Assembly: GCF_000814675.1 (NCBI RefSeq)
Contig: NZ_JWIG01000031.1
Coordinates: 1-64,000, forward strand
Reading direction: 5' to 3'
Length of the DNA stretch: 64,000 nt
Source of the DNA: Pseudoalteromonas distincta
GTDB lineage: Bacteria; Pseudomonadota; Gammaproteobacteria; Enterobacterales; Alteromonadaceae
Shown here: piece by piece, positions 1-8,773 of the stretch
Position numbering within the stretch: the stretch's first letter is position 1
Layout of the letters: the number at the start of each line of letters is the position of its first letter
The notes under the pieces: generated by a model
Database searches by the model: none
What the model saw: the letters and a program-made list of their open reading frames with translations, nothing else
Told to the model about the DNA's origin: nothing
Made by a program: the position numbers and the translations under genes

Positions 1-452
<452 letters not shown>

Positions 453-663
453 AAAAGTTTTATGTCTTTCGACAGCTCAATGAATTCTGAATTTTTTAAT
501 ATCTTTCGATATTGAATTGACTGTGCCGAATAATTACCGAAATAACTATTCTGTTGGTCACTCAGTTTTCAATTGAGACTCTAATTTGTTTGCCTCGCTA
601 CCTAAGTAGTTTGGCTGTTAGAACTCAATCTGTACGAGTGCCCACACAGATGATTGCTTTATA

Positions 664-680
664 TTTTTAAAGAACGTTGC
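664..680 (-). promoter_or_regulatory. boxA antitermination site in rrn leader
   Basis: On the minus strand this reads GCAACGTTCTTTAAAAA, close to the rrn boxA consensus TGCTCTTTAACA. It lies in the leader between the promoters and the 16S gene, where the NusB/NusE antitermination complex is expected to load. Function is inferred from motif and position. Confidence 0.7.
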
Positions 681-717
681 GATTATAAAGTTGAACTTTA
701 CCTCGCTAGGGCTGCGC

Positions 718-745
718 ATATTACGCTTTCCTATTTTTTTGTCAA
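718..745 (-). promoter_or_regulatory. rrn promoter P2
   Basis: Minus strand: -35 TTGACA (740-745), a 16-bp spacer, and -10 TATTA-type hexamer TAATAT (718-723), followed by a GC-rich discriminator (GCGCAGCCC). This is a near-consensus sigma-70 promoter about 265 nt upstream of the 16S 5' end. A GC-rich discriminator is typical of stringently controlled rrn promoters. Confidence 0.8.
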
Positions 746-851
746 CACTTAAATTTAAACTTTCTAAGAAGATTCAATCTAAGTTTCACTTAACACCCTG
801 AGTTGTTCGTGCCTCGCTATGCGTTGCTGTTTCCCGTCTCAGTGGGGTCGC

Positions 852-879
852 ATTATAGGGAGATCCAAAAACAGATCAA
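852..879 (-). promoter_or_regulatory. rrn promoter P1
   Basis: Minus strand: -35 TTGATC (874-879), a 16-bp spacer, and a perfect -10 TATAAT (852-857), followed by GCGACCCC as discriminator. It sits 134 bp upstream of the second promoter, giving the tandem P1/P2 layout known from gammaproteobacterial rrn operons. The A-rich plus-strand stretch further upstream may act as an UP element, which is not proven. Confidence 0.8.
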
Positions 880-899
880 CCCTTTTTTGAAGAAAACTT

Positions 900-1500
900 G
901 AAATAATGTGCTGTTCGCTGAGTATTTGAGCTAAACGCTCAAAAACACAACTAAACCACCTGTATTGAGAGGTTTATAGAGCTATTTAAAGTCAAAGTTA
1001 TGGTAACTAGTGATCAGTAGGGACATATTTGGATCATCAATGCTGAAAAAGCCAACCAATAAGTTAAGAGTCGTGTTACTAAAATCATTTGAAATAGTCA
1101 AAAGCTGAGATTTAAATTCATTGGGCTATATTTTTATTTGAGAAGTGAGTTTACTAAGGCCCCAATGGTTAGCTTTACTATGAGGTTCTTAGTACCGGTA
1201 TATAGATAAGAGAGCGACCCTTATATCTTCTGATCAGCTCTAATCAATAAAAACTTCGTTAGGGATTGCTTAATGGTATTTAAATTCGAAGTGCTATTAT
1301 TAATAACTGTAAATCACTATATAAAGTAAAAATGCTCTTTAACTAAAACCGGATAGGCTATTTTGGATCGATGGTAAGTAAAGGGTAACTAGGCAGAGCT
1401 ATTAAAATAACTGTAAAAACAACCTATCGATTAAGAATCTAAGAGTCGATGCACATAATAGAAGGTAATTACTGGTTCATATAGTTTGACAAATTTTAGG
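900..1500. other. AT-rich spacer between rrn promoters and rplQ terminator
   Basis: About 600 bp without a convincing gene on either strand. Only short frames with no ribosome binding site are present. The right end holds the ribosomal protein operon terminator and the left end the rrn promoters. I see no tRNA, repeat array or mobile element in it. Confidence 0.6.
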
Positions 1501-1531
1501 CAAGAAAAAGCCGAGCATAAGCTCGGCTTTT
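1501..1531 (-). terminator. Intrinsic terminator of the alpha operon
   Basis: Read on the minus strand just after rplQ: stem AAGCCGAGC, loop TTAT, stem GCTCGGCTT, then a T-rich tail (TTTTTCTTG). It closes the ribosomal protein cluster about 20 nt after the rplQ stop and separates it from the rrn promoters. Confidence 0.85.
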
Positions 1532-1546
1532 AGGTTTCTTTAAGAC

Positions 1547-1948
1547 TTACTCTGCAGACTGTGCGTCTTCTTGAACTGCTTCGCTAGTCGCTGGGCGACC
1601 AACTAGTTCAATATAAGCCATTGGTGCATTATCACCAGTACGGAAGCCACACTTAAGAATACGAGTGTAACCACCTGGACGATCCGCGTTACGTGGACCG
1701 ATTTCACTGAATAATTTACCAACAACTTCATTATCACGCGTGCGAGCAAACGCTAAACGGCGATTTGCTACACTGTCAGTCTTAGCCAGTGTGATTAAAG
1801 GTTCAATTACACGACGTAACTCTTTCGCTTTTGGCAAAGTAGTTTTGATGATTTCATGTTTCACCAAAGAACCTGCCATATTGCTAAACATCGCTTTACG
1901 ATGGCTACTGTTACGGTTTAATTGACGACCACTCTTACGATGGCGCAT
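1547..1948 (-). CDS. rplQ: 50S ribosomal protein L17
   Basis: L17 is a 50S subunit protein near the peptide exit tunnel. The 133-residue product begins MRHRKSGRQLNRNSSHRKAM, the highly conserved L17 start, and contains the RPGGYTRILK block. It is a few residues longer than the E. coli protein, with an acidic, poorly conserved C-terminal tail. It is the last gene of the alpha operon, 39 nt after rpoA, and is followed by an intrinsic terminator. Identity is certain. Confidence 0.98.
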   Translation of the reverse strand: MRHRKSGRQLNRNSSHRKAMFSNMAGSLVKHEIIKTTLPKAKELRRVIEPLITLAKTDSVANRRLAFARTRDNEVVGKLFSEIGPRNADRPGGYTRILKCGFRTGDNAPMAYIELVGRPATSEAVQEDAQSAE

Positions 1949-1987
1949 GACCCTATCCTTCTAACTAAACTAATATAGTGATTTAGA

Positions 1988-2974
1988 TTATTCAGCTAAG
2001 CTTGCAGGTGGCCAATTTTCTAGGCGCATGCCTAGAGAAAGTCCACGTGAAGCTAGCACGTCTTTAATTTCAGTTAGAGACTTCTTACCTAAATTAGGCG
2101 TTTTAAGAAGCTCAACTTCAGTGCGCTGAACTAAATCACCGATATATTGAATTTGCTCGGCTTTCAAACAATTTGCTGAGCGTACTGTTAATTCAAGATC
2201 ATCAACTGGACGAAGTAGAATAGGATCGAATTCTGGCTTCTCTTCTTTCTCTTCTGGCTCAGTTACATCACGTAAATCTACGAATGCATCTAATTGCTCA
2301 GCTAAGATAGTAGACGCACGGCGGATCGCTTCTTCTGGATCTAAAGTGCCGTTTGTTTCCATATCAATGATTAACTTGTCTAAATCTGTACGTTGCTCAA
2401 CTCGAGCTGATTCAACCGAGTACGCAATACGTTCAACTGGGCTAAATGATGCATCAAGCAACAATCTACCAATTGGACGCTCATCGTCATCAGAGGATAA
2501 ACGACTAGATGCCGGCACATAACCACGACCACGTTCAACACGAATACGCATGCTGATCTCGCTGTTATTTGTAGTTAAATTACAAATAACGTGATCTGGA
2601 TTAGCAATTGTTACATCGCCATCGTGCTGAATATCAGCCGCAGTAACAGGGCCTACACCAGATTTAGTCAGGGTCAGAAAAACTTCATCTTTGCCTTCTA
2701 ACGTTACTGCTAAACCTTTAAGGTTTAATAGTATTTCAATGATGTCTTCTTGAACGCCTTCTTTCGCGCTGTACTCATGTAATACACCGTCGATTTCAAC
2801 TTCAGTTACTGCACATCCAGGCATAGATGAAAGTAATATACGGCGTAAAGCATTACCCAGAGTATGGCCAAAGCCACGCTCTAATGGTTCTAAAACTATT
2901 TTAGAACGCGTTGGGTTGATAGCGTCGATGTCGACTAACCTTGGTTTTAGAAATTCTGTAACAGAACCCTGCAT
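1988..2974 (-). CDS. rpoA: RNA polymerase alpha subunit
   Basis: The alpha subunit nucleates RNA polymerase assembly and contacts UP elements and activators. The 328 residues match the usual length. The N-terminal dimerisation domain (about 1-235) has the GHTLGNALRRILLSSMPGCA signature near residue 35. An acidic linker (PEEKEEKPEFD) leads to the C-terminal DNA-binding domain (about 250-320) with RSANCLKAEQIQYIGDL and the helix TPNLGKKSLTEIK. It lies between rpsD and rplQ in the alpha operon, as in E. coli, so its level is tied to ribosome synthesis. Confidence 0.99.
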   Translation of the reverse strand: MQGSVTEFLKPRLVDIDAINPTRSKIVLEPLERGFGHTLGNALRRILLSSMPGCAVTEVEIDGVLHEYSAKEGVQEDIIEILLNLKGLAVTLEGKDEVFLTLTKSGVGPVTAADIQHDGDVTIANPDHVICNLTTNNSEISMRIRVERGRGYVPASSRLSSDDDERPIGRLLLDASFSPVERIAYSVESARVEQRTDLDKLIIDMETNGTLDPEEAIRRASTILAEQLDAFVDLRDVTEPEEKEEKPEFDPILLRPVDDLELTVRSANCLKAEQIQYIGDLVQRTEVELLKTPNLGKKSLTEIKDVLASRGLSLGMRLENWPPASLAE

Positions 2975-2998
2975 TTTATCCTCTCTTAACTCTTAACT

Positions 2999-3619
2999 TT
3001 ACTTAGAGTAAAGTTCGACGATTAGTTGTTCATTAATGTCCGCAGACAGGTCTGAACGCTCAGGTAGACGCTTAAAGCTGCCTTCCAATTTCTTACCGTC
3101 AACTTCAACCCAAGTCGGCTTTTCACGTTGCTCAGCCAACTCTAGAGCAGCGATGATACGTGCTTGCGTCTTAGACTTCTCACGAATTACAACAGTATCT
3201 TCTGGAGTAATTACGTATGAAGGAATGTTCACAACACGACCATTAACTAAAATCGCTTTATGGCTTACTAACTGACGTGCTTCTGCACGTGTGCTAGCAA
3301 AACCCATGCGATATACAACATTGTCTAAACGTTGCTCTAAAAGCTGTAACAAGTTTTCACCTGTGTTGCCTTTAAGGCGAGCAGCTTCTTTGTAGTAGTT
3401 ACGGAATTGCTTTTCTAATACACCGTAGATACGACGTACTTTTTGCTTTTCACGTAATTGTAAACCGTAATCAGATAAGCGACCTTTACGAGCGCCGTGC
3501 TGACCAGGTGCAGTCTCAAGTTTACACTTAGAGTCGATAGCTCTTACGCCGCTCTTAAGGAACAGGTCAGTACCTTCACGACGACTCAGCTTGAGCTTAG
3601 GGCCCAAATATCTTGCCAT
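2999..3619 (-). CDS. rpsD: 30S ribosomal protein S4
   Basis: S4 is a primary 16S rRNA binder in 30S assembly and, in gammaproteobacteria, the translational repressor of the alpha operon. The 206 residues equal the E. coli length. MARYLGPKLKLSRREGTDLF is the conserved start, and the S4 RNA-binding domain (LDNVVYRMGFASTRAEARQL, about residues 97-116) is clear. It lies 24 nt upstream of rpoA. The matching S4-type leader structure is present before rpsM, so autoregulation is likely retained. Confidence 0.98.
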   Translation of the reverse strand: MARYLGPKLKLSRREGTDLFLKSGVRAIDSKCKLETAPGQHGARKGRLSDYGLQLREKQKVRRIYGVLEKQFRNYYKEAARLKGNTGENLLQLLEQRLDNVVYRMGFASTRAEARQLVSHKAILVNGRVVNIPSYVITPEDTVVIREKSKTQARIIAALELAEQREKPTWVEVDGKKLEGSFKRLPERSDLSADINEQLIVELYSK

Positions 3620-3640
3620 GTTATTTCTCCTAACCTATTG

Positions 3641-4027
3641 TTAAACGCGACGTTTCTTCGGTGGACGACAACCATTATGTGGTATTGGCGTCACGTCAGT
3701 AATGTTGGTAATACGGTAACCAGCAGCATTCAAAGCACGTACAGCAGATTCACGACCTGGACCTGGACCTTTAATGAAAACTTCTAGATTTTTTAAACCG
3801 TATTCTTGAGCAGCAGTACCTGCACGCTCTGCAGCAACTTGAGCAGCAAATGGTGTAGATTTACGTGAACCACGGAAACCTGAACCACCGGCAGTAGCCC
3901 ATGATAATGCATTACCTTGACGGTCGGTAATCGTTACAATAGTGTTGTTGAAAGACGCATGAACATGAGCCATACCATCAGCAACTTGTTTTTTAACCTT
4001 TTTACGACGAATTGGTGTCTTAGCCAT
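3641..4027 (-). CDS. rpsK: 30S ribosomal protein S11
   Basis: S11 lies on the 30S platform beside the mRNA exit and the Shine-Dalgarno helix. The 128-residue product has the conserved blocks [20 protein letters not shown] (from about residue 18) and [16 protein letters not shown], and ends in the basic [12 protein letters not shown] tail. It sits between rpsM (12-nt gap) and rpsD (21-nt gap) in the alpha operon. Length and order match E. coli. Confidence 0.98.
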
Positions 4028-4039
4028 AATACTATCCCC

Positions 4040-4396
4040 TTATCGCTTAATAGGCTTACGAGGACCCTTACGGGTGCGCGCGTTAGTCTTAGTTCTTTGA
4101 CCACGTAGTGGTAAAGAGCGACGGTGACGTAGGCCACGATAACAACCAAGGTCCATTAGGCGCTTGATATTTAAAGTAACTTCACGACGAAGATCACCTT
4201 CAACAGTGTACTTGCCAACTGCATCACGCAGTACGTCAAGAATTTCGTCTGAAAGTTCACCGATTTTTGTGGTTTCGGCGATACCAGTCGCTTCTAAGAT
4301 AGCCTTAGAGCGAGTCTTACCTATGCCATAAATAGCTGTTAAACCAATAACTGCATGTTTATGATCAGGGACGTTAATGCCAGCAATACGGGCCAC
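4040..4396 (-). CDS. rpsM: 30S ribosomal protein S13 (GTG start)
   Basis: S13 is a 30S head protein that contacts the 50S subunit and P-site tRNA. I place the start at a GTG (4394-4396), not at the ATG six bases upstream. An AGGAG sequence lies exactly six bases before the GTG but touches the ATG, and the GTG start gives ARIAGINVPDHKHAV and 118 residues, the E. coli length. E. coli rpsM also starts with GTG. The C-terminal basic tail (RTKTNARTRKGPRKPIKR) is typical. It is the first gene of the alpha operon, under the S4-type leader. Confidence 0.96.
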   Translation of the reverse strand: MARIAGINVPDHKHAVIGLTAIYGIGKTRSKAILEATGIAETTKIGELSDEILDVLRDAVGKYTVEGDLRREVTLNIKRLMDLGCYRGLRHRRSLPLRGQRTKTNARTRKGPRKPIKR

Positions 4397-4472
4397 TAAC
4401 ACATCTCCTATATTCGAATTTGGTAATCAAAAGTTTGAAAAGCCCGTAAGGATACTCAAACGAAGACCAAAT
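4390..4472 (-). promoter_or_regulatory. Alpha-operon leader (S4-binding pseudoknot type)
   Basis: The mRNA leader before rpsM holds the block TTTGAGTATCC, then ACGGGCTTTTCA (minus strand, about 4436-4461), which closely matches the E. coli alpha operon leader. An inner stem pairs GTTTGA with TCAAAC, and an outer stem pairs ATTTGGT (4466-4472) with ACCAAAT (4418-4424). The element ends in the AGGAG and GTG start of rpsM. In E. coli S4 binds this pseudoknot and traps the initiating ribosome; the same role is inferred here. Confidence 0.8.
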
Positions 4473-4480
4473 CACTACTA

Positions 4481-4508
4481 AAAACACAGGCCGAGAAAAC
4501 TCAGCCTG
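4481..4508 (-). terminator. Hairpin with T-tract between rpmJ and rpsM
   Basis: Minus strand: CAGGCTGAG, loop TTTT, CTCGGCCTG (4487-4508), followed by TGTTTTTAG. It has the form of an intrinsic terminator or attenuator about 14 nt after the rpmJ stop. It probably reduces read-through from the spc operon into the alpha operon. Confidence 0.65.
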
Positions 4509-4521
4509 CACGACTGTTTAC

Positions 4522-4635
4522 TTAGCCTTGCCTTTGCTTATGCTTAGGCTCACTGCAAATTACGCGTACTACACCAGCACGTTTAATAACTTTACAGTTA
4601 CGGCATATTTTCTTAACGGAAGCACGTACTTTCAT
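4522..4635 (-). CDS. rpmJ: 50S ribosomal protein L36
   Basis: L36 is the smallest 50S protein and binds a zinc ion. Translation of the minus strand from the ATG at 4633-4635 gives 37 residues beginning MKVRASVKKICRNCKVIKRA and ending EPKHKQRQG. The four zinc ligands are C11, C14, C27 and H32, so this is the zinc-binding (C+) form. It lies 22 nt after secY, its usual place at the end of the spc operon. Confidence 0.97.
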   Translation of the reverse strand: MKVRASVKKICRNCKVIKRAGVVRVICSEPKHKQRQG

Positions 4636-4657
4636 TGCTCAACTCCGTAAACTGACC

Positions 4658-5986
4658 TTATCGACCGTAGCCTTTAAGGTTCGCTTTTTTCAGCACAGAA
4701 TCATACTGATGAGACATCAGGTGAGTCTGTACTTGTGCCATAAAGTCCATGATTACTACAACGATAATCAAAACTGATGTACCGCCGAAGTAGAATGGCG
4801 TTTGCCACGCCATCGTCATGAATTCAGGCACCAGACAGATAAAGGTTATATACAAAGCACCTGCCAATGTCAGGCGTGTCATCACTTTATCAATGTATTT
4901 AGATGTCTGCTCACCTGGACGAATACCTGGGATAAATGCGCCAGATTTCTTAAGGTTATCTGCTGTTTCACGTGGGTTAAAAACCAACGCTGTGTAGAAA
5001 AAGCAGAAGAAGATAATAGCCGCAGCTAAAACAAGCGAGTACAACGGTTGACCTGGAGTCAACGTAGTAGCAACAGCTTGTAATACATCAGCGACTGGAC
5101 CTTCACCTTGGCCGAACCAGCTAGCAATTGTACCAGGGAACAGAATTATACTGCTAGCGAAGATTGGTGGAATAACACCCGCCATATTTACTTTTAGTGG
5201 TAAATGCGTGCTTTGGGCAGCAAATACTTGACGACCTTGTTGGCGTTTAGCGTAGTTAACAACAATACGACGTTGTCCACGTTCGAAAAACACTACAAGA
5301 TAAGTAACAGCGAATACGATTACCGCAACCATCAACAGTACAAAAACATTCAAATCACCTTGGCGCGCCATTTCGACTGTCGAACCAATAGCAGACGGCA
5401 AGTTAGCTACAATACCAACAAATATTAGAACAGAGATACCGTTACCGATACCGCGCTCTGTTATTTGTTCACCCAACCACATAAGGAACATAGTACCAGT
5501 AACTAAACTCACCACAGCGGTGAAATAGAAACCCATACCAGGGTTAACAACTAACCCCTCCATCATGCCCGGTAAGCTAGTAGCAATACCGATTGATTGA
5601 ATAGTAGCTAGCACAAGCGTGCCATAGCGTGTGTACTGGCTAATTTTTTTACGCCCTTGCTCACCTTCTTTCTTAAGCTCTATAAACGGAGGATACATAT
5701 GCGTTAATAGTTGCGTAATAATCGAAGCCGAGATATACGGCATAATACCCAGTGCTAACACTGAAGCTCGCTCAAGTGCACCACCACTGAACATGTTGAA
5801 CATTTCAACAATGGTGCCCTTTTGTTGCTCGAAGAAATCGGCAAGTACAGCGGCGTCAATCCCAGGGATCGGCACAAATGAACCTAGACGGTAAATTATG
5901 ATAGCACCCAATACGAAGAGTAATCGGCGCTTCAATTCCGAAAGTCCACCTTGTGCACTTTTTGTATCTTGACCTGGTTTAGCCAT
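4658..5986 (-). CDS. secY: Protein translocase subunit SecY
   Basis: SecY forms the central channel of the Sec translocon in the inner membrane, for secretion and membrane insertion. The 442 residues (E. coli 443) hold ten predicted membrane segments. Typical blocks include LFVLGAIIIYRLGSFVPIPG (from residue 24), the plug-region sequence EMFNMFSGGALERASVLALG, and the cytoplasmic loop with NYAKRQQGR. It follows rplO by 10 nt, so it is co-transcribed with ribosomal proteins. Confidence 0.99.
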   Translation of the reverse strand: MAKPGQDTKSAQGGLSELKRRLLFVLGAIIIYRLGSFVPIPGIDAAVLADFFEQQKGTIVEMFNMFSGGALERASVLALGIMPYISASIITQLLTHMYPPFIELKKEGEQGRKKISQYTRYGTLVLATIQSIGIATSLPGMMEGLVVNPGMGFYFTAVVSLVTGTMFLMWLGEQITERGIGNGISVLIFVGIVANLPSAIGSTVEMARQGDLNVFVLLMVAVIVFAVTYLVVFFERGQRRIVVNYAKRQQGRQVFAAQSTHLPLKVNMAGVIPPIFASSIILFPGTIASWFGQGEGPVADVLQAVATTLTPGQPLYSLVLAAAIIFFCFFYTALVFNPRETADNLKKSGAFIPGIRPGEQTSKYIDKVMTRLTLAGALYITFICLVPEFMTMAWQTPFYFGGTSVLIIVVVIMDFMAQVQTHLMSHQYDSVLKKANLKGYGR

Positions 5987-5996
5987 TAGTACTTCC

Positions 5997-6431
5997 TTAG
6001 TCTTCTACCTTGCCTCCGGCAGCTTCAATAGCTTCGCGAGCACCTTTAGAGGCTTTAAGGCCTTTAACGGTAACAGCGCGTGAAACTTCGCCAGATTTAA
6101 CAACTTTAACGAAAAGAACGTTCTTTTTAACTAGACCAGCTGCTTGTAACGCGCTTAGGTCTACCACATCGCCTTCAACTTTAGCGATTTCAAAAAGGTT
6201 TATTTCTGCAGATACTAAAGATTTGCGAGAAGTAAAACCAAATTTAGGTAGACGACGTTGCATAGGCATTTGACCGCCTTCAAAACCAACGCGTACTTTG
6301 CCGCCAGAACGTGATTTTTGACCTTTGTGACCACGACCACCAGTCTTACCTAGACCAGAACCGATACCACGACCAACACGTTTTGGAGCAGTTTTTGAAC
6401 CTGCAGCAGGTGAAAGTGTATTCAAATGCAT
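5997..6431 (-). CDS. rplO: 50S ribosomal protein L15
   Basis: L15 is a late-assembling 50S protein that binds 23S rRNA through a long basic N-terminal extension. The 144-residue product begins MHLNTLSPAAGSKTAPKRVG and continues with the conserved glycine-rich stretch GRGHKGQKSRSGGKVRVGFE. Length equals the E. coli protein. It is four nt after rpmD and 10 nt before secY in the spc operon. Confidence 0.98.
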   Translation of the reverse strand: MHLNTLSPAAGSKTAPKRVGRGIGSGLGKTGGRGHKGQKSRSGGKVRVGFEGGQMPMQRRLPKFGFTSRKSLVSAEINLFEIAKVEGDVVDLSALQAAGLVKKNVLFVKVVKSGEVSRAVTVKGLKASKGAREAIEAAGGKVED

Positions 6432-6435
6432 CGAA

Positions 6436-6618
6436 TTAACCCTCTACCTTAACCATGTAAGAAACCTTGTTTATCATACCACGTACACATGCTGTGTCTT
6501 CTAACTCAACAGTGTGGTTGATACGACGTAAACCAAGACCGCGTAATGTAGCTTTATGTTTCGGTAAACGACCGATAGAGCTTTTTACTTGTGTTACTTT
6601 TACAGTTTGATTTGCCAT
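6436..6618 (-). CDS. rpmD: 50S ribosomal protein L30
   Basis: L30 is a small 50S protein. The 60-residue product contains the conserved KSSIGRLPKHKATLRGLGLR stretch (from residue 13) and NKVSYMVKVEG at its end, the usual size for the bacterial protein. It is two nt after rpsE and four nt before rplO, so tight translational coupling inside the spc operon is likely. Confidence 0.97.
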   Translation of the reverse strand: MANQTVKVTQVKSSIGRLPKHKATLRGLGLRRINHTVELEDTACVRGMINKVSYMVKVEG

Positions 6619-6620
6619 GG

Positions 6621-7127
6621 TTACCCCAGTATTTCGTCTACGCGAAGGCCACGTTTTGCAGCGATTGACTGTGGAGAATTCATATTCTCAAGAGCCGAAA
6701 TCGTTGCACGTACTACGTTGATTGGGTTAGTAGAACCGTAACATTTAGAAAGTACGTTCTGAACACCAGTCACTTCTAGTACTGCACGCATAGCACCACC
6801 TGCGATGATACCAGTACCTTCAGAGGCTGGTTTCATGAACACTAGTGAGCCAGCATGACGTCCCTTAACAGGATGCTGTAATGTATTGCCATTTAGGTCT
6901 ACATTGATCATGTTGCGACGTGCTTTTTCCATTGCTTTTTGAATAGCAGCTGGAACTTCACGTGCTTTACCATAACCAAAACCTACTTTACCTGCGCCGT
7001 CACCAACTACAGTTAGTGCAGTAAAGCTAAAGATACGACCACCTTTAACTACTTTAGACACACGGTTCACCGCGATTAGCTTTTCAGCTAGATCAGGCTG
7101 TTGTTGCTTTGCTTCTACGTTAGCCAT
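6621..7127 (-). CDS. rpsE: 30S ribosomal protein S5
   Basis: S5 helps decoding accuracy and mRNA helicase activity of the 30S subunit, and is the site of spectinomycin resistance changes. The 168 residues show the S5 N-terminal double-stranded-RNA-like domain (AVNRVSKVVKGGRIFSFTAL, from about residue 19) and the C-terminal domain with GIIAGGAMRAVLEVTGVQNV. The spectinomycin loop (VVKGGRIF) looks wild type. It lies 9 nt after rplR in the spc operon. Confidence 0.98.
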   Translation of the reverse strand: MANVEAKQQQPDLAEKLIAVNRVSKVVKGGRIFSFTALTVVGDGAGKVGFGYGKAREVPAAIQKAMEKARRNMINVDLNGNTLQHPVKGRHAGSLVFMKPASEGTGIIAGGAMRAVLEVTGVQNVLSKCYGSTNPINVVRATISALENMNSPQSIAAKRGLRVDEILG

Positions 7128-7136
7128 AGTCTACTC

Positions 7137-7487
7137 CTAGAATTGCAAACCGGCTTCACGCGCAGCATCAGCTAGCGCCTTCACACGGCCGTGATATTTA
7201 AAGCCACTGCGATCAAAAGCAATCTTTTCGATGCCTTTGTCAGCCGCACGTTCAGCAACCGCTTTGCCAACTGCTTGCGCAGCTTCAACGTTACCGGTGC
7301 CTTTAACTGTTTCGCTAATAGCCTTTTCAACAGTAGAAGCAGCAGCCAGTACATTACCCTCAGCATTTACAACTTGAGCGTATATGTGACGTGGCGTGCG
7401 GTGGATAACAAGACGCGTTGTGCCTTGTTCAATATAATTTCTACGAGTGCGTTTAGCACGACGTAGACGAGCTGTTTTTTTATCCAT
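7137..7487 (-). CDS. rplR: 50S ribosomal protein L18
   Basis: L18 binds 5S rRNA and carries it into the 50S central protuberance. The 116-residue product begins MDKKTARLRRAKRTRRNYIE with the arginine-rich RNA-binding start, followed by RLVIHRTPRHIYAQVV and the C-terminal FDRSGFKYHGRVKALADAAR block. One residue shorter than E. coli. It lies between rplF (9-nt gap) and rpsE. Confidence 0.98.
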   Translation of the reverse strand: MDKKTARLRRAKRTRRNYIEQGTTRLVIHRTPRHIYAQVVNAEGNVLAAASTVEKAISETVKGTGNVEAAQAVGKAVAERAADKGIEKIAFDRSGFKYHGRVKALADAAREAGLQF

Positions 7488-7496
7488 CGTCTTACC

Positions 7497-8030
7497 TTAC
7501 TTCTTCTTAGCCTCTTTACGGCGTACATTCTCATCTGAATAACGAACACCCTTACCTTTATAAGGCTCAGGTTTACGGTATGCACGAATGTTAGCAGCTG
7601 TTTGACCAACTAACTGCTTGTCTACGCCCTTAACTAGAACTTCTGTTTGGCTTGGAGTTTCAATCGTAATTCCTTCAGGAACTGCGAAATTAACTGGGTG
7701 TGAGAAGCCAAGAGTTAAATCTAATGTTTTACCCTTCGCTGCAGCACGGTAACCCACGCCTACTAACTGAAGTTTCTTCTCGTAACCTTCATGCGTACCA
7801 ACAACCATGTTGTTGATTAGAGCGCGAGCAGTACCTGCTTGAGCCCATGCATTAGCTACGCCATCACGAGGTAAAGTAGTAATAACGTTGTCATTTACTT
7901 GTACTTCAACAGCGTTGTTGATTGTACGAGTAAGTTCACCGTTTTTGCCTTTAACTGTGATTTCCTGGCCTTTTAATGTAACTTCTACACCGGCAGGAAC
8001 AGTAATTGGTGCCTTTGCTATGCGAGACAT
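7497..8030 (-). CDS. rplF: 50S ribosomal protein L6
   Basis: L6 lies at the base of the L7/L12 stalk near the factor-binding site. It has two homologous alpha/beta domains; 177 residues equals the E. coli length. Start MSRIAKAPITVPAGVEVTLK and C-terminal signature RKPEPYKGKGVRYSDENVRR are typical. It lies 13 nt after rpsH and 9 nt before rplR. Confidence 0.98.
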   Translation of the reverse strand: MSRIAKAPITVPAGVEVTLKGQEITVKGKNGELTRTINNAVEVQVNDNVITTLPRDGVANAWAQAGTARALINNMVVGTHEGYEKKLQLVGVGYRAAAKGKTLDLTLGFSHPVNFAVPEGITIETPSQTEVLVKGVDKQLVGQTAANIRAYRKPEPYKGKGVRYSDENVRRKEAKKK

Positions 8031-8043
8031 AGTTCCCCTCCGA

Positions 8044-8436
8044 TTAAGCTACAAAACCAATGATTTCACCACCAACACCAGCACTACGTGCTGCGCGGTC
8101 TGTCATTAGGCCTTTAGAAGTTGATACGATAGCGATACCAAGACCACCCATTACCTTAGGTAATTGGTCACGTTTCTTATAGATACGTAAACCAGGGCGA
8201 CTTACACGCTGGATATTTTCAATTACAGCTTTGCCTTCGAAGTACTTCAACTCGATAGAAAGCTCAGGTTTAGTTTCGCCGTTAACAGCGAAATCTACGA
8301 TATAACCTTCGTCTTTTAGTACTTTAGCTAATGCTACTTTCAGCTTTGAAGTTGGCATCGTTACAGATACTTTCTTCGCTGATTGACCGTTACGAATTCG
8401 TGTGAACAAATCCGCGATAGGATCTTGCAAGCTCAT
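8044..8436 (-). CDS. rpsH: 30S ribosomal protein S8
   Basis: S8 binds the central domain of 16S rRNA early in assembly and, in E. coli, represses translation of the spc operon by binding near the rplE start. The 130 residues (E. coli length) start MSLQDPIADLFTRIRNGQSA and end with the conserved GLGIAIVSTSKGLMTDRAAR block. It lies between rpsN and rplF in the standard order. Confidence 0.98.
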   Translation of the reverse strand: MSLQDPIADLFTRIRNGQSAKKVSVTMPTSKLKVALAKVLKDEGYIVDFAVNGETKPELSIELKYFEGKAVIENIQRVSRPGLRIYKKRDQLPKVMGGLGIAIVSTSKGLMTDRAARSAGVGGEIIGFVA

Positions 8437-8457
8437 AGTCTTACTCCCATGATTCTA

Positions 8458-8763
8458 TTACCAGCTAGCCTTTTTAAGGCCAGGAATTTCACCGCGCATA
8501 GCTGCTTCGCGAACTTTAATACGGCTCATGCCGAATTTGCGAAGGAAACCATGTGGGCGGCCCGTAATGTTACAACGATTACGTTGACGTGCAGGGCTAG
8601 AATCACGTGGTAAAGCTTGTAGCTTAAGTACCGCGTCCCAACGATCATCTTCAGATGTGTTAACATCACTGATGATAGCTTTTAGTGCAGCGCGCTTTTC
8701 AGCGTACTGAGCAACTAGTTTTGTGCGCTTTGCTTCGCGCGCTTTCATAGAATTCTTTGCCAT
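8458..8763 (-). CDS. rpsN: 30S ribosomal protein S14 (zinc-free form)
   Basis: S14 is a late-binding protein of the 30S head. The 101-residue product is the long form without zinc: it has only one cysteine (in RNRCNITGRPHG), so the CXXC pairs of the short zinc form are absent. MAKNSMKAREAKRTKLVAQY and the C-terminal KFGMSRIKVREAAMRGEIPG are typical. It is 10 nt after rplE and 21 nt before rpsH. Confidence 0.98.
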   Translation of the reverse strand: MAKNSMKAREAKRTKLVAQYAEKRAALKAIISDVNTSEDDRWDAVLKLQALPRDSSPARQRNRCNITGRPHGFLRKFGMSRIKVREAAMRGEIPGLKKASW

Positions 8764-8773
8764 AACCCTACCC

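Noticed and set aside
1333..1344. TGCTCTTTAACT on the plus strand, a near-perfect rrn boxA
   Set aside because: No rRNA, tRNA or promoter follows on the plus strand, so it is probably chance or a faint relic. The functional leader lies on the minus strand at 664-680.
3497..3787. Plus-strand frame of 96 codons
   Set aside because: It is the shadow of rpsD/rpsK, whose reading on the minus strand is certain.
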